Shown in pieces: positions 45,139-53,628 of a stretch of 64,000 nucleotides of DNA. The stretch comes from Paraburkholderia sp. GTDB lineage: Bacteria > Pseudomonadota > Gammaproteobacteria > Burkholderiales > Burkholderiaceae. The stretch lies in contig NZ_SCRP01000007.1 in the NCBI RefSeq assembly GCF_004298475.1, positions 90,407 to 154,406 of the forward strand, given 5' to 3'. The position numbers and the translations under genes were made by a program. How positions within the stretch are numbered: position 1 is the first letter of the stretch; the number at the start of each line of letters is the position of its first letter. The notes under the pieces are model-generated. The model saw only the letters and a list, made by a program, of their open reading frames with translations, was not told the origin of the DNA and did no database searches.

Positions 45139-45501
45139 ATGAGATCGGTCGATTTGCTGAAGGTGCTGGGGATGGCGGTATGCGTCTCGGTGGCATGCAG
45201 TGCGTATGCGCAGGACAACGCGGCGCAGAGCGCCTCGCCTGCCGCCGCCACCACAGCGCAGGCCAAGCCGGCCAGGGCGGTGAGGCGGGCGGATCGCAAG
45301 CTGGGTTTCCAGGTGCGCCACGCGCTCTCGCGGGCCCAGGGCCTCAACGTCTCGAACATCGTCGTGCGTGCGCGTGGCGGCGCTGTCACGCTGACCGGTT
45401 CGGTGCCGAGTCAGGGCCAGGTCGATGAGGCGGGGCAGGTCGCGCAGGGCGTGGCAGGCGTGACCTCGGTGACGAACAAGCTCACCGTGGTTCAGCAATA
45501 A
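45139..45501 (+). CDS. BON-domain periplasmic protein
   Basis: A protein of 120 aa. A signal peptide (MRSVDLLKVLGMAVCVSVAC, ending AYAQ) precedes an Ala-rich linker and a BON domain at about 52-118 with ALSRAQGLNVSNIVVRARGG, then VTLTGSVPSQGQVDEAGQ. BON domains attach to phospholipid or surface layers (OsmY-like) and are often stress-induced. GAGGAGGG lies before the ATG. It is followed by a strong terminator. Confidence 0.92.
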   Translation: MRSVDLLKVLGMAVCVSVACSAYAQDNAAQSASPAAATTAQAKPARAVRRADRKLGFQVRHALSRAQGLNVSNIVVRARGGAVTLTGSVPSQGQVDEAGQVAQGVAGVTSVTNKLTVVQQ

Positions 45502-45541
45502 CGGACGCCGCACTCGCTGGATGGCGTGCGGCAGCAGGACG

Positions 45542-45576
45542 AACGGGCTGCGGCCGAGCGCCGCAGCCCGTTTTTT
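45542..45576 (+). terminator. Rho-independent terminator after the BON gene
   Basis: ACGGGCTGCGG pairs with CCGCAGCCCGT (11 bp) around CCGAGCG, ending in six T. Confidence 0.93.
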
Positions 45577-45697
45577 CGTCTGCATCGCGCACCGCGCGTG
45601 TGGATTGACACACAGATTTCTGCGGAAACGGCGTATACCTTAAGGGTGCTGTGCAAGAACCCGAGGCCGCCGTTGGCCTCACTGCCGGACTACTGCC

Positions 45698-45958
45698 ATG
45701 GCCATCCGCACCTACACCGATCTGCCGCTCGACGACCGCGCCGCCTTCGAGCTTGCCTGCGCCCGGCACGGCTTCACGCCGGTTCACTTCGACATCAGCG
45801 GCCTGGCCGATCCCGACGATCCCGCGCACAGCGAATTGCTGGTCGTGCGCCGTGGCGCCTGGGCCCAGGCTTACCGTGTCGACTCGCGCGGGCAATGGCT
45901 GCGTCAGTTCGAGGTCGATCTGAACGGCCGCTTCTTCCGTCTCGCGCCGCACGCATAA
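45698..45958 (+). CDS. Conserved small hypothetical protein (86 aa)
   Basis: A soluble protein of 86 aa beginning AIRTYTDLPLDDRAAF, with a central HFDISGLADPDDPAHSE and end LNGRFFRLAPHA. I recognise no domain. Codon use (high third-position GC) and a clean frame between two good neighbours support it as real. The stop is inside a 10-bp tandem repeat. It is convergent with the TauE/SafE gene. Confidence 0.65.
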   Translation: MAIRTYTDLPLDDRAAFELACARHGFTPVHFDISGLADPDDPAHSELLVVRRGAWAQAYRVDSRGQWLRQFEVDLNGRFFRLAPHA

Positions 45959-45980
45959 GCGGAATTAAGCGGATATAAGC
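45955..45980. repeat. 10-bp tandem repeat spanning the stop of the 86-aa ORF
   Basis: ATAAGCGGAA and TTAAGCGGAT, followed by a partial ATAAGC copy. The TAA stop (45956-45958) is in the first copy. Confidence 0.9.
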
Positions 45981-46018
45981 AGCGGATCGCCGCAGCGCCG
46001 GGCGCCGGGGCGAATGGC

Positions 46019-46807
46019 TCAGGCCATGACGAGGCGCACGCCGACGATCGAGAGCGTTGCCGCGAGCAGCATGCGCAGCAGCCGTTCGGGCGCGCGCGTG
46101 GAGAGCAGGCTGCCTGCCACGACGCCCGGCAGCGAGCCGCACAGGAGCGAGATCAGCATCGACCAGTCGATCGAACCGAGCAGCCAGTGGCCGGCGCCCG
46201 CGAGCAGCGTGAGCGGCACGGCGTGCGCGACGTCCGAGCCGACGATGCGCACGGTCGGCAACGCGGGATAGAGCAGCAGCAGCACCGTCACGCCGATCGC
46301 ACCGGCTCCGACAGAAGTGAGCGAGACGAGCACGCCGAGCACGGCCCCCGTGAGCACGGTCAGCAACAGCGTGCGCGCCTCGCCCGGCGCGTGGCGGTGG
46401 CGCGTCGCGAAGGCCGTGAGCTGCTTGCGGAAGATCAGTGCGGTGGCGGTGACCAGCAGCGCGATGCCGAGCACCAGCTGGATCAGATGACCGGCGCGCG
46501 GCGTGTCCATGCCATAGCGGTGCAGCAGGATCAGCGTGATCGTGGTGGCCGGCACGCTGCCGGTCGCGAGGCGCAGCGTGACGCCCCAGTCCACCGTTTT
46601 CTTGAACCCGTGCACGAGCGTGCCGACCGACTTGCTGGCGGCTGCGTAGAGCAGGTCCGTGCCGACGGCTGTCGCCGGGTGAACGCCGAACAGCAGCACG
46701 AGGATCGGCGTCATCAGCGAGCCGCCGCCGACGCCGGTCAGCCCGACCAGGAAGCCGACGAACAGGCCGGAAAGCGAATACAGCGGGTCGATATGAGGTA
46801 GAGACAT
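46019..46807 (-). CDS. Sulfite exporter TauE/SafE-family permease
   Basis: A protein of 262 aa with about eight membrane helices. Each half starts with a TauE signature: FVGFLVGLTGVGGGSLMTPI near residue 16 and TGAVLGVLVSLTSVGAGAIG near 150. The family moves sulfur-containing anions; specificity is unknown. The start at 46807 precedes a hydrophobic run. It is divergent from rarD over 236 bases. Confidence 0.9.
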   Translation of the reverse strand: MSLPHIDPLYSLSGLFVGFLVGLTGVGGGSLMTPILVLLFGVHPATAVGTDLLYAAASKSVGTLVHGFKKTVDWGVTLRLATGSVPATTITLILLHRYGMDTPRAGHLIQLVLGIALLVTATALIFRKQLTAFATRHRHAPGEARTLLLTVLTGAVLGVLVSLTSVGAGAIGVTVLLLLYPALPTVRIVGSDVAHAVPLTLLAGAGHWLLGSIDWSMLISLLCGSLPGVVAGSLLSTRAPERLLRMLLAATLSIVGVRLVMA

Positions 46808-47043
46808 CGCTTGCACACCGGGCCGGTTCAGAGTTGTTGTCCGCCACGACGGATGCACAACGATCGCAACGATCGTATATGCGCCACTCGATGCACCTTA
46901 CGGTGGACAGCGGCAAAGTCGGACGGCGAAAATCGGCTATTGTCGCAAAACCGGCGAATCGGCGCAGCGTCAAACAAATCCGGATTCGTCGCGAATTGCG
47001 TTTCGAGGCTCGCGGCGATCCGTTTGTCCCGTCACGGAGAATC

Positions 47044-47934
47044 ATGAATCCCGGCATCCTCTACGCCTTTTTCGCCTTCGTCATCTGGGGCCTCTTTCCC
47101 GTCTACTTCAAGACGCTGCATCAGATTCCCGCACTCGAAATGCTTGCGCACCGCATGGCGTGGTCGCTGCTGTTCGTGCTCGCCGTGCTGCTCGTGCGCC
47201 ATCACTGGCGCTGGCTCGGGCCGGTGCTGCGCGACCGGCGCCTCGTCGGCCGTTTTGCGGCGAGCGCCGTGCTGCTCTCGGCGAACTGGGGCACCTATAT
47301 CTGGGCCGTCAATGCCGGACACATCGTCGAAGCCAGCCTCGGCTACTTCATCAATCCGCTCATCAACGTACTGTTCGGCTATGCGTTTCTCCACGAACGG
47401 CTGCGGCCGGTGCAGTGGACGGCCGTCGGCATCGCCGCCGCCGGCGTCGCGTGGCTCACCTGGCAGAACGGCGCGCCGCCGTGGATCAGCTTCGCGCTCG
47501 CCTTGACCTTCGGCGGCTATGGACTGCTGCGCAAGACCGCCCAACTGGGCGCGCTCGAAGGCCTCGTGCTCGAAACGCTATTGCTCTTTCCCGTCGCGCT
47601 GATCTATCTGACGATGCTCGGCATGAGCGGCGCGAGCCACTTCATGCATGCCTCGCTGCCTCTGCAACTGCTGCTGGTCGCCGCCGGTCCGGTGACCGCC
47701 ATTCCACTGCTTCTGTTCGGCTCGGCGGCGCGGCGCATCCCGCTCTCGACGCTCGGACTCATCCAGTACGTCACGCCCACGCTGCAACTGCTCACGGGCG
47801 TGCTCGTGTATCGCGAGCCGTTCGGCGCGGCGAATGCCGTGGGTTATGGCGCGATCTGGGTTGCGCTCGCGCTCTATTCGCTCGAAGGGCTGCGCAGGTC
47901 CGTGGCCACGCGCCAGGTGCGCGGCGCGCCCTGA
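47044..47934 (+). CDS. rarD: DMT-family permease RarD
   Basis: A protein of 296 aa with ten membrane helices. Starts NPGILYAFFAFVIWGLFPVYFK and contains AHRMAWSL and LSANWGTYIWAVNAGHIVEASLGYFINPL, the RarD signature. It is a possible amino-acid or drug exporter. The start is the ATG at 47044 with GGAGAATC before it; a longer frame reaches upstream but lacks homology. Confidence 0.92.
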   Translation: MNPGILYAFFAFVIWGLFPVYFKTLHQIPALEMLAHRMAWSLLFVLAVLLVRHHWRWLGPVLRDRRLVGRFAASAVLLSANWGTYIWAVNAGHIVEASLGYFINPLINVLFGYAFLHERLRPVQWTAVGIAAAGVAWLTWQNGAPPWISFALALTFGGYGLLRKTAQLGALEGLVLETLLLFPVALIYLTMLGMSGASHFMHASLPLQLLLVAAGPVTAIPLLLFGSAARRIPLSTLGLIQYVTPTLQLLTGVLVYREPFGAANAVGYGAIWVALALYSLEGLRRSVATRQVRGAP

Positions 47935-48176
47935 TTGCTGGCTTCCGCGTAAGTGTTGCACCGACGGTGGCCCTGAGAGTGGCTCTGCCGATTATGGCGC
48001 GGTAGCATGTTCGGACGACTGGCGACGGGCTTCGCGATGACCTGTAACCGCAGGCCGCGCCCTCAAGCGCGCGCGGCTGCGGCTGCACGCTGTTGTGCCG
48101 TTGCGCTGTCGTGCCGTCGTGCCAGCGTGCTGGTGACGACCGTCCCGGCCGGAACGATCCGTGGAGTGAGTCACGC

Positions 48177-48557
48177 ATGAGCCATGAGGTTGTCCACCGC
48201 TTCGAGGTGGAATTCGCCCCGCGCATCGCGGCGAAGCTTGCGAGCCAGTTCGGCCCGGCCGTGCGGGTGGAGGTCGTGCCGCGCGAAGGACGCGGACATC
48301 CCACGCGTGTGCGCCTCGTCGGCGCGACGCACGGGCCCCGGCATGTCTATCCGTATGCGCTGAACGTCTCGCTGACGTGGGATGTCGACGAAATCGAGCG
48401 TCTGATGGAGCCTGGCGGCGAGGCGCGTTTCGAGCACTATCTGGAGGCGACGGTGCGCAAGATGGCGTCGTGGGAGTCGGCCCGTTCCGTGGATTTCGCT
48501 TCGTGCACGCAAAACGAGCCGGAAGTACTGATCGGCGGGCTCGATTTCGAAGGGTAA
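48177..48557 (+). CDS. Conserved Burkholderiaceae hypothetical protein (DUF5594-like)
   Basis: A 126-aa soluble protein: SHEVVHRFEVEFAPRIAAKL near the start, then HVYPYALNVSLTWDVDEIERLM near residue 60. I recall this as a Burkholderia-restricted family and assign DUF5594 only from memory. No motif of an enzyme is visible. GGAGTGAG lies about 10 bases before the ATG, supporting this start. Confidence 0.6.
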   Translation: MSHEVVHRFEVEFAPRIAAKLASQFGPAVRVEVVPREGRGHPTRVRLVGATHGPRHVYPYALNVSLTWDVDEIERLMEPGGEARFEHYLEATVRKMASWESARSVDFASCTQNEPEVLIGGLDFEG

Positions 48558-48628
48558 GTTCGGCGCTGTCGCGCCTGGGTACGCGCCCCAGGCGTCCATC
48601 GCGAATCCAGCAAGGGACGGTTTGAACC

Positions 48629-48656
48629 GCGCGCCGCCGATGGCCCGGCGGCGCGC
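48629..48656 (+). terminator. Hairpin after the DUF5594-like gene
   Basis: GCGCGCCGCC pairs perfectly with GGCGGCGCGC around an 8-base loop. There is no T run, so termination is uncertain. Confidence 0.5.
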
Positions 48657-48682
48657 TTCACGCTCTGCGCGTGTCAGTTCCG

Positions 48683-48726
48683 CGTTAATCCCGCATTAAT
48701 CCCACGTTAATCCCACGTTAATCCCG
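48683..48726. repeat. 11-bp tandem repeat, four copies, spanning the SQR-like gene stop codon
   Basis: CGTTAATCCCG, CATTAATCCCA, CGTTAATCCCA and CGTTAATCCCG. The minus-strand TAA stop (48718-48720) lies in the last copy; every copy contains the same TAA. Confidence 0.96.
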
Positions 48727-50322
48727 TCCAGCCCGCGTGAGCCACTCGCGGCCCTTGAGCACGCCGAACCAGTAGAAACGCGGCAGCACGCTGGCCTTGA
48801 GGAACCACATGAGCCGGCTCGGGCGCGCCGGGTTCAGCGGGAACGTGGGCAGCAGCTTGCCGCCGTAGCCGAATTCGGCCAGCACGACCTTGCCGCGCTC
48901 GACCGTGAGCGGGCACGCGCCGTAGCCGTCGTAGCGGTACGCGAGCGGCTTGCCGCCGCGTGCGGCGAGCAGGTTCTCGGCGACGATCACGGCCTGCTTG
49001 CGTGCCGCCGCGCCCGTCTTCGCGTTCGGCGCGGAACACACGTCGCCGAGCGAGAACACATTCGAAAAGCGCGGATGCTGCAGCGTCGCGTGATCGACTT
49101 CACACCAGCCGCCGTCATCGGCGAGTTCGCTGTCGCGGATGAAATCGGGCGGCACCTGCGGCGGCACGACGTGGATCATGTCGAAGCGTTTCTCGACGCG
49201 CGCGACCTTGCCGTTTGCGTCCTTGGTCTCGAACGTCGCCGTGCGCGACGGGCCGTCGATGGCTACCAGGTTCGACGAGAACGCGAGCTTTGCGTTGTAG
49301 CGCTCCACGTATTTCATGAGCGGCGGCACGAAGACCGCGACGCCGAAGAGAACCGCGCCCGCGACATTGAACTCGACATTCACCTTCGACAGCACGCCGG
49401 TGCGCCGCCAGTAGTCGCACGCGAGATACATCGCCTTTTGCGGCGCGCCCGCGCATTTGATCGGCATGACGGGCTGCGTGAAGAGCGCGGTGCCCGCCTT
49501 CATCTGCTCGACGAGCTGCCACGTATAGGGCGCGAGGTCGTAGCTGTAGTTCGACGTGACGCCATGCTTGCCGAGTGTTTCCTCGAGCCCCGGAATGCGC
49601 TCCCACGCGAGCCGCAGCCCCGGCGTGACGATGAGGTCGCGGTAGGCGACGGTCTCGCCGTTGTCGAGGCGCACGAGGTTGTTGTGCGGCTCGACGCGCG
49701 TCGCCGCCGCGCGGATCCATTTCACGCCCTCGGGAATCACGCTCGCCATCGGACGGCGCGTCTTCTTCGCGTCGTAGACCCCGCCGCCGACGAGCGTCCA
49801 GGCCGGCTGATAGTCGTGATGGTCGGCCGGCTCGACGATCGCGATATTCAGGTAGGGCTGGCGGCGCAGCAGGCTCGCGGTGACGGTGATGCCCGCGAAG
49901 CCCCCGCCGATCACGACGATGTCGAATCCCGCGCCGTCCCAGTCGCAGGCGGGCACGACGGCCGGCGCGCTCGGCGCCTGCGCGGCCGCTGGCGAAGCTG
50001 CGAGTTGATAGAGCGTCGTCGCCCGGTTGCCGCTGCGGCAGTACGCAAGGATCGGGTCCGGCAGATCGTCGAGCAGCTGTGCGAAGCGTTCGGCATCGCT
50101 CGCCGTGATCTGGCCCGGCTTCACCGGCAGATAGGCGAACTGCAGGCCGTGCTTCAGCGCGGCGGTGCGCAGATCCTGCGACGTGGGCTGATCCGCGCCG
50201 CTTTCGCCATCCGGGCGGGTGCAGATGATCGAACGGTAGCCTGCACCGGCAATGCGGGCGACGTCGTCAGGGGTGATCTGGTCGGCGCTGGCGAACCGGT
50301 CGCTGTGCGGGACGATTTGCAT
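48718..50322 (-). CDS. Fused DUF442 phosphatase-like/sulfide:quinone oxidoreductase-type flavoprotein
   Basis: A protein of 534 aa. Residues 1-110 form a TIGR01244/DUF442 (Blh-like) domain with a Cys-loop AYCRSGNRATTLYQL. From about 130 a pyridine-nucleotide-disulfide oxidoreductase follows: IVVIGGGFAGITVTASLL, DHHDYQPAWTLVGGGV, VTPGLRLAWERIPGLEE, NVFSLGDVCSAP, resembling SQR. Its Cys residues (MPIKCAGAPQKAMY, then GWCEVDH) suit sulfide oxidation. It likely oxidises sulfide to persulfide at the membrane. It lies in an operon with two YeeE genes and an ArsR repressor (30 bases to the next gene). Confidence 0.88.
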   Translation of the reverse strand: MQIVPHSDRFASADQITPDDVARIAGAGYRSIICTRPDGESGADQPTSQDLRTAALKHGLQFAYLPVKPGQITASDAERFAQLLDDLPDPILAYCRSGNRATTLYQLAASPAAAQAPSAPAVVPACDWDGAGFDIVVIGGGFAGITVTASLLRRQPYLNIAIVEPADHHDYQPAWTLVGGGVYDAKKTRRPMASVIPEGVKWIRAAATRVEPHNNLVRLDNGETVAYRDLIVTPGLRLAWERIPGLEETLGKHGVTSNYSYDLAPYTWQLVEQMKAGTALFTQPVMPIKCAGAPQKAMYLACDYWRRTGVLSKVNVEFNVAGAVLFGVAVFVPPLMKYVERYNAKLAFSSNLVAIDGPSRTATFETKDANGKVARVEKRFDMIHVVPPQVPPDFIRDSELADDGGWCEVDHATLQHPRFSNVFSLGDVCSAPNAKTGAAARKQAVIVAENLLAARGGKPLAYRYDGYGACPLTVERGKVVLAEFGYGGKLLPTFPLNPARPSRLMWFLKASVLPRFYWFGVLKGREWLTRAGRD

Positions 50323-50352
50323 GGTGGGGAAGGCTCCTGATCGAAACGAAAG

Positions 50353-50775
50353 CTAGGATCGGTGACGACGGCGTTCGAGGACAGTGTAGAGCGCCATCCC
50401 GGCGAGCATGGCGGCCACGAAGAGCCACGCGCCGGGCTGACCGCTGCCCGCGTTGACGAGCGCGGGGCCCGGACAGAAGCCCGCGAGTCCCCAGCCGGCG
50501 CCGAATAGCAGACTGCCGCCGACGAGGCGGAAATCGACGTGGGTGGCCGTGGGCAGATGCATGGGCGCGCCGAGCACGCTCATGCGGCGCGTGCGCGCGA
50601 AACGAAAGCCGAGCGCGCCGAGCGCGATTGCACCCGCCATCACGAAGGCCAGCGACGGGTCCCAGTGACCGGCCAGATCCAGAAAGCCCAGCACCTTCGC
50701 CGGATTCGCCATGCCGGAGAGGATCAGGCCGACGCCGAACACGAGGCCGCTGACGAATGCGTTGACGACCTTCAT
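50353..50775 (-). CDS. YeeE/YedE (PmpA/B-type) sulfur transport half-protein
   Basis: A protein of 140 aa with about four membrane helices. It contains [21 protein letters not shown] near residue 12-32 and [20 protein letters not shown] near residue 85-105, the pore motif with Cys that hands on sulfur anions. With its neighbour it makes the two halves of one YeeE. The ATG at 50775 starts KVVNAFVSG; a longer frame adds four residues. Confidence 0.88.
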   Translation of the reverse strand: MKVVNAFVSGLVFGVGLILSGMANPAKVLGFLDLAGHWDPSLAFVMAGAIALGALGFRFARTRRMSVLGAPMHLPTATHVDFRLVGGSLLFGAGWGLAGFCPGPALVNAGSGQPGAWLFVAAMLAGMALYTVLERRRHRS

Positions 50776-50776
50776 T

Positions 50777-51217
50777 TCAACCTCCAATCAGGTGGCGCAC
50801 CACGAAGACCGTGACGAAACCGGCTGCCATGAAGCTGCTGGTCGCAACGAGCGAGCGCAGCGAGCCGCGCGACAGACCGCACACGCCGTGGCCGCTCGTG
50901 CAGCCCGAGCCGTAGCGCGTGCCGACGCCGACCAGCAGTCCCGCGGCGATCAGCGTGACGGGCGTGGATTCGATCACGGGCGCGGGCAGCGGGGCGGCGA
51001 GCCGCCAGAGCCAGGGCGCGGCGACGAGGCCGGCGATGAAGGCCGCCCGCCACGCGCGCTCGCCGCGCACGGCGTTCAGGAGGCCGCCGACGATGCCGCT
51101 GATGCCCGCCACGCGCCCGTTGCCGAGCACGAGCAGCACGGCGGCGGCGCCGATCAGCAAACCGCCCGTGAGCGAGGCGACTGGTGTGAAGTGTGCCAGA
51201 TCGAGACTGAAATTCAT
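50777..51217 (-). CDS. YeeE/YedE (PmpB/A-type) sulfur transport half-protein
   Basis: A protein of 146 aa. Its motif is [20 protein letters not shown] (about residue 99-118), the other conserved half of the YeeE pore with paired Cys. AAGGGG lies 4-5 bases before the ATG at 51217, which overlaps the ArsR stop (ATGA). Only one base separates it from the next YeeE, so the operon is tightly coupled. The family can import thiosulfate or similar sulfur compounds. Confidence 0.88.
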   Translation of the reverse strand: MNFSLDLAHFTPVASLTGGLLIGAAAVLLVLGNGRVAGISGIVGGLLNAVRGERAWRAAFIAGLVAAPWLWRLAAPLPAPVIESTPVTLIAAGLLVGVGTRYGSGCTSGHGVCGLSRGSLRSLVATSSFMAAGFVTVFVVRHLIGG

Positions 51218-51555
51218 GAATTCCCCTTGGGCGGGCTGCAATAGAGGTCCGAGAGTGTTTGCATGATGCGGACGATGTCGGAGCCGGCGAGGCTGTAGTA
51301 GATGTACTTGCCTTCGCGGCGCGTCTGCACGAGGCCTTCTTCGCGCAGCACGCCGAGGTGCTGCGAGAGGCTCGGCTGATGCACGCCGACAAGCGCTTCC
51401 AGCTCGCCGACGTTGCGCTCGCCTTCTGTGAGCTGGCAGAGCAGGACCAGACGGTCTTCGTGTGCGAGCGCCTTCAGGAGCGCGCAGCATTTTCCGGCGG
51501 ATTCGCGCAGGGCGCCGAGGGCGTCGGGTGTGAGCTGGGGGGGCTTTCGTTGCAC
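51214..51555 (-). CDS. BigR/SqrR-type ArsR-family persulfide-responsive repressor
   Basis: From a GTG at 51555, 113 aa. A winged helix-turn-helix domain reads ALAHEDRLVLLCQLTEGERNVGELE then HQPSLSQHLGVLREEGLV (DNA-binding helix). Cys40 (LVLLCQL) and Cys106 (SDLYCSPP) sit two residues from the positions (Cys42, Cys108) that I recall for Xylella BigR, the persulfide-sensing pair that forms a tetrasulfide. It controls its own operon with YeeE and SQR-type genes. An ATG at 51588 opens the same frame but lies inside the promoter's -10 box (see regulatory site), so I reject it. Confidence 0.85.
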   Translation of the reverse strand: MQRKPPQLTPDALGALRESAGKCCALLKALAHEDRLVLLCQLTEGERNVGELEALVGVHQPSLSQHLGVLREEGLVQTRREGKYIYYSLAGSDIVRIMQTLSDLYCSPPKGNS

Positions 51556-51585
51556 GGATCGATCACAGAGTACTTTGTCGGCAAA

Positions 51586-51615
51586 CATTATATATATTTA
51601 TAAAATGTTGCTCAA
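51586..51615 (-). promoter_or_regulatory. Promoter and AT-rich operator of the sulfide operon
   Basis: Minus strand: -35-like TTGAGC (51615-51610), 17-base spacer, perfect -10 TATAAT (51592-51587). A 22-base near-palindrome, 18 of 22 positions symmetric, covers 51586-51607, just where a BigR-type repressor should bind to block RNA polymerase. This stretch is strikingly A/T-rich in an otherwise GC-rich region. Confidence 0.8.
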
Positions 51616-51847
51616 TTTCGCCCTGGCGGCGGCACGGGTACAGAACCGCATCGCCGCATCTGAAGTCCGCTCCGCGCCATTCAACGCGCCTGCGCGCGCG
51701 TTTGCCCTGCCGGCCCGGCACGCGAAGGCAGCCTGCCTGCACGGCTAGCGGCACTCCGTTTAGACTTCGTTGCAGATCGACGCTGCAGTTCGACGCCCAT
51801 GCGAGTGCGTCGCCGCCGCGTGCAATCCGCCCTCGAGGAGTCGTGCC

Positions 51848-52816
51848 ATGAAAGCCATCCAGTTCAAGTCCTTCGGCAACCCGGACGTGCTCGAATACGT
51901 CGATCTGCCCACGCCTGTCCCGGCCGCGGGCAATGCGCTCGTGCGCGTGCTCGCGGCATCGGTGAATCCGAGCGATGTGAAGAACGTGTCCGGCCACTTC
52001 GAACACACGGTCCTGCCGCGCGTGCCGGGGCGCGATTTCAGCGGCGTCGTCACGGCGGGCCCCGACGACTGGATGGGCGCCGAGGTCTGGGGCACGGGCG
52101 GCGACATCGGCTTCACGCGCGACGGCACGCACGCCGGGTTCATCGAGATCCCGGTGGCCGCGCTGGCGCGCAAGCCCGCGTCGTTGAGCCACGCGCAAGC
52201 GGCGTCGATCGGCGTGAACTTCGTCGTGGCGTGGCTGGGCGTCGTCGACTATGCGCGCGTCGCCCAGGGCGAGACGGTCGCGGTGATCGGCATTTCGGGC
52301 GGGGTGGGCGGCGCTGCGGCGCAGATCGCGCATGCTCGCGGCGCGCGCGTGATCGGCATCGGGCGCGAAGCGCCGCACCCCGAGTCGCCCGCGGCGCGCG
52401 TGATCGACGCGTTCGTGCCGCTCGACGGCGGCACCACGGCGCGCGTGCGGGAACTGACGGGCGGTGCGGGCGTGGAGGTCGTCTACGACGCGGTGGGCGG
52501 CGTCGCGTTCGAGCTTGCGCTGTCGCTTGCGAAGCGGCGCGCGCGCGTGATCGAGATCAGCGCGACCGGCAAGCGTCGCGTGGAGTTCGATCTGATCGAC
52601 TTCTATCACAACGAAACGCAGCTTTTCGGCGCGGACAGCGCGAAGCTCGGCGTCGCGGACTCTGCACCGATGATGGCGGCCATCGCCGAAGCGTTCGACG
52701 CAGGCCACTTCGAAGCGCCGGTCGTCGCGCTGCGGTTCCCGCTCGAACGTGCGCGCAAGGCCTACGAGGCCGTGGCGGGCGGCACGCGCGGACGTGTCGT
52801 GATCGAGATGGCCTGA
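51848..52816 (+). CDS. Zinc-independent MDR-family quinone oxidoreductase
   Basis: A protein of 322 aa. Medium-chain dehydrogenase fold with N-terminal KAIQFKSFGNPDVLEYVDLP, VLAASVNPSDVKNVSG, and the NADPH motif VIGISGGVGGAAAQIAHARG near residue 145. Zinc-ligand cysteines are missing, as in quinone oxidoreductases. Preceded by GAGGAG about 8 bases before the ATG. The upstream 230 bases show no obvious operator. Confidence 0.9.
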   Translation: MKAIQFKSFGNPDVLEYVDLPTPVPAAGNALVRVLAASVNPSDVKNVSGHFEHTVLPRVPGRDFSGVVTAGPDDWMGAEVWGTGGDIGFTRDGTHAGFIEIPVAALARKPASLSHAQAASIGVNFVVAWLGVVDYARVAQGETVAVIGISGGVGGAAAQIAHARGARVIGIGREAPHPESPAARVIDAFVPLDGGTTARVRELTGGAGVEVVYDAVGGVAFELALSLAKRRARVIEISATGKRRVEFDLIDFYHNETQLFGADSAKLGVADSAPMMAAIAEAFDAGHFEAPVVALRFPLERARKAYEAVAGGTRGRVVIEMA

Positions 52817-52898
52817 CGTGATGGTTTGAACGCACGACGGCCCGTGCGGCGGCATCGGTCGTGGATGCGCGCCGCCGCCGATCCTGCTTGCCGGTCTA

Positions 52899-53354
52899 TC
52901 AGGTTTCTCTGCGCACGAGCCGCTCGGGCAGGCGTGCGCGCAATGCGCGCGCGTCGAGGTGCGCGAGATCCTTGTCGAGTTCGAGCGTCACGGTGTTCTG
53001 CGTCTGCGCATCGAGCGCCTTGCGCAGCACGCCGAGAAATGCGGGCGGCGCCGCGATCACGAGCGTCCCGTAGCGCGCTTCAGTACGTGCCCGCGCGAGC
53101 GTCGCCGCGATTTCGGCGGCGAACAGGGCGGCTTCGCGCGCGTGCTGTGTGGTGTCGGGGTCGCTCGATTGGCGGCCCGGGCCCGCGCGGTCGGTCGTGC
53201 GGCCCGGCTTGTCGCTCACGAGGCTCTGCTCGGGCACGCGGCTTTCGGGGTGCAGCAGCGTCTCGACTTCATCGATTGCGCCGAGCGGATTGTCCGCCGC
53301 GAAAATGCGCGCCGTCACGCGGTTGGCGACGACGATCCAGATCGTTTTCGACAT
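52899..53354 (-). CDS. Host attachment family protein
   Basis: A 151-aa soluble protein. The Pfam Host_attach family was named from a role in Agrobacterium host attachment. Signs: SKTIWIVVANRVTARIFAAD near the start and TLVIAAPPAFLGVLRKALD near residue 105. GGGAGG lies 6 bases before the ATG. The actual function in a soil bacterium is not known. Confidence 0.85.
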   Translation of the reverse strand: MSKTIWIVVANRVTARIFAADNPLGAIDEVETLLHPESRVPEQSLVSDKPGRTTDRAGPGRQSSDPDTTQHAREAALFAAEIAATLARARTEARYGTLVIAAPPAFLGVLRKALDAQTQNTVTLELDKDLAHLDARALRARLPERLVRRET

Positions 53355-53456
53355 GGTTTCCTCCCTGCCTCGGCTCGCTTGCATGTTCCGTGAACACGCG
53401 CCGCTGCGCGAATTTAAAGGGTAGCGCGATCGGGTCGCACGCGTTCAGGAAGGTGC

Positions 53457-53492
53457 GGGAGGCTCGCCGTGCGCCCTTCGGGCAGGCCTCCC
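53457..53492. terminator. Possible hairpin downstream of the GT4 gene
   Basis: GGGAGGC pairs with GCCTCCC, enclosing a GCCC-TTCG-GGGC-like inner hairpin. No T run on either strand. It lies between two minus-strand genes, so its role is uncertain. Confidence 0.4.
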
Positions 53493-53628
53493 GAAAACCA
53501 GGAGCATGATTCCCCGCTTTGACGGATATCGAAGCGCAGACCCGCGTGTTCCTTGCCACCGCGAATGCCGGGAGGCAGCCGGATATCCAGGCATCGCGGC
53601 GGCCCGGCTGGCTTCCTGCCGGGGCGCT

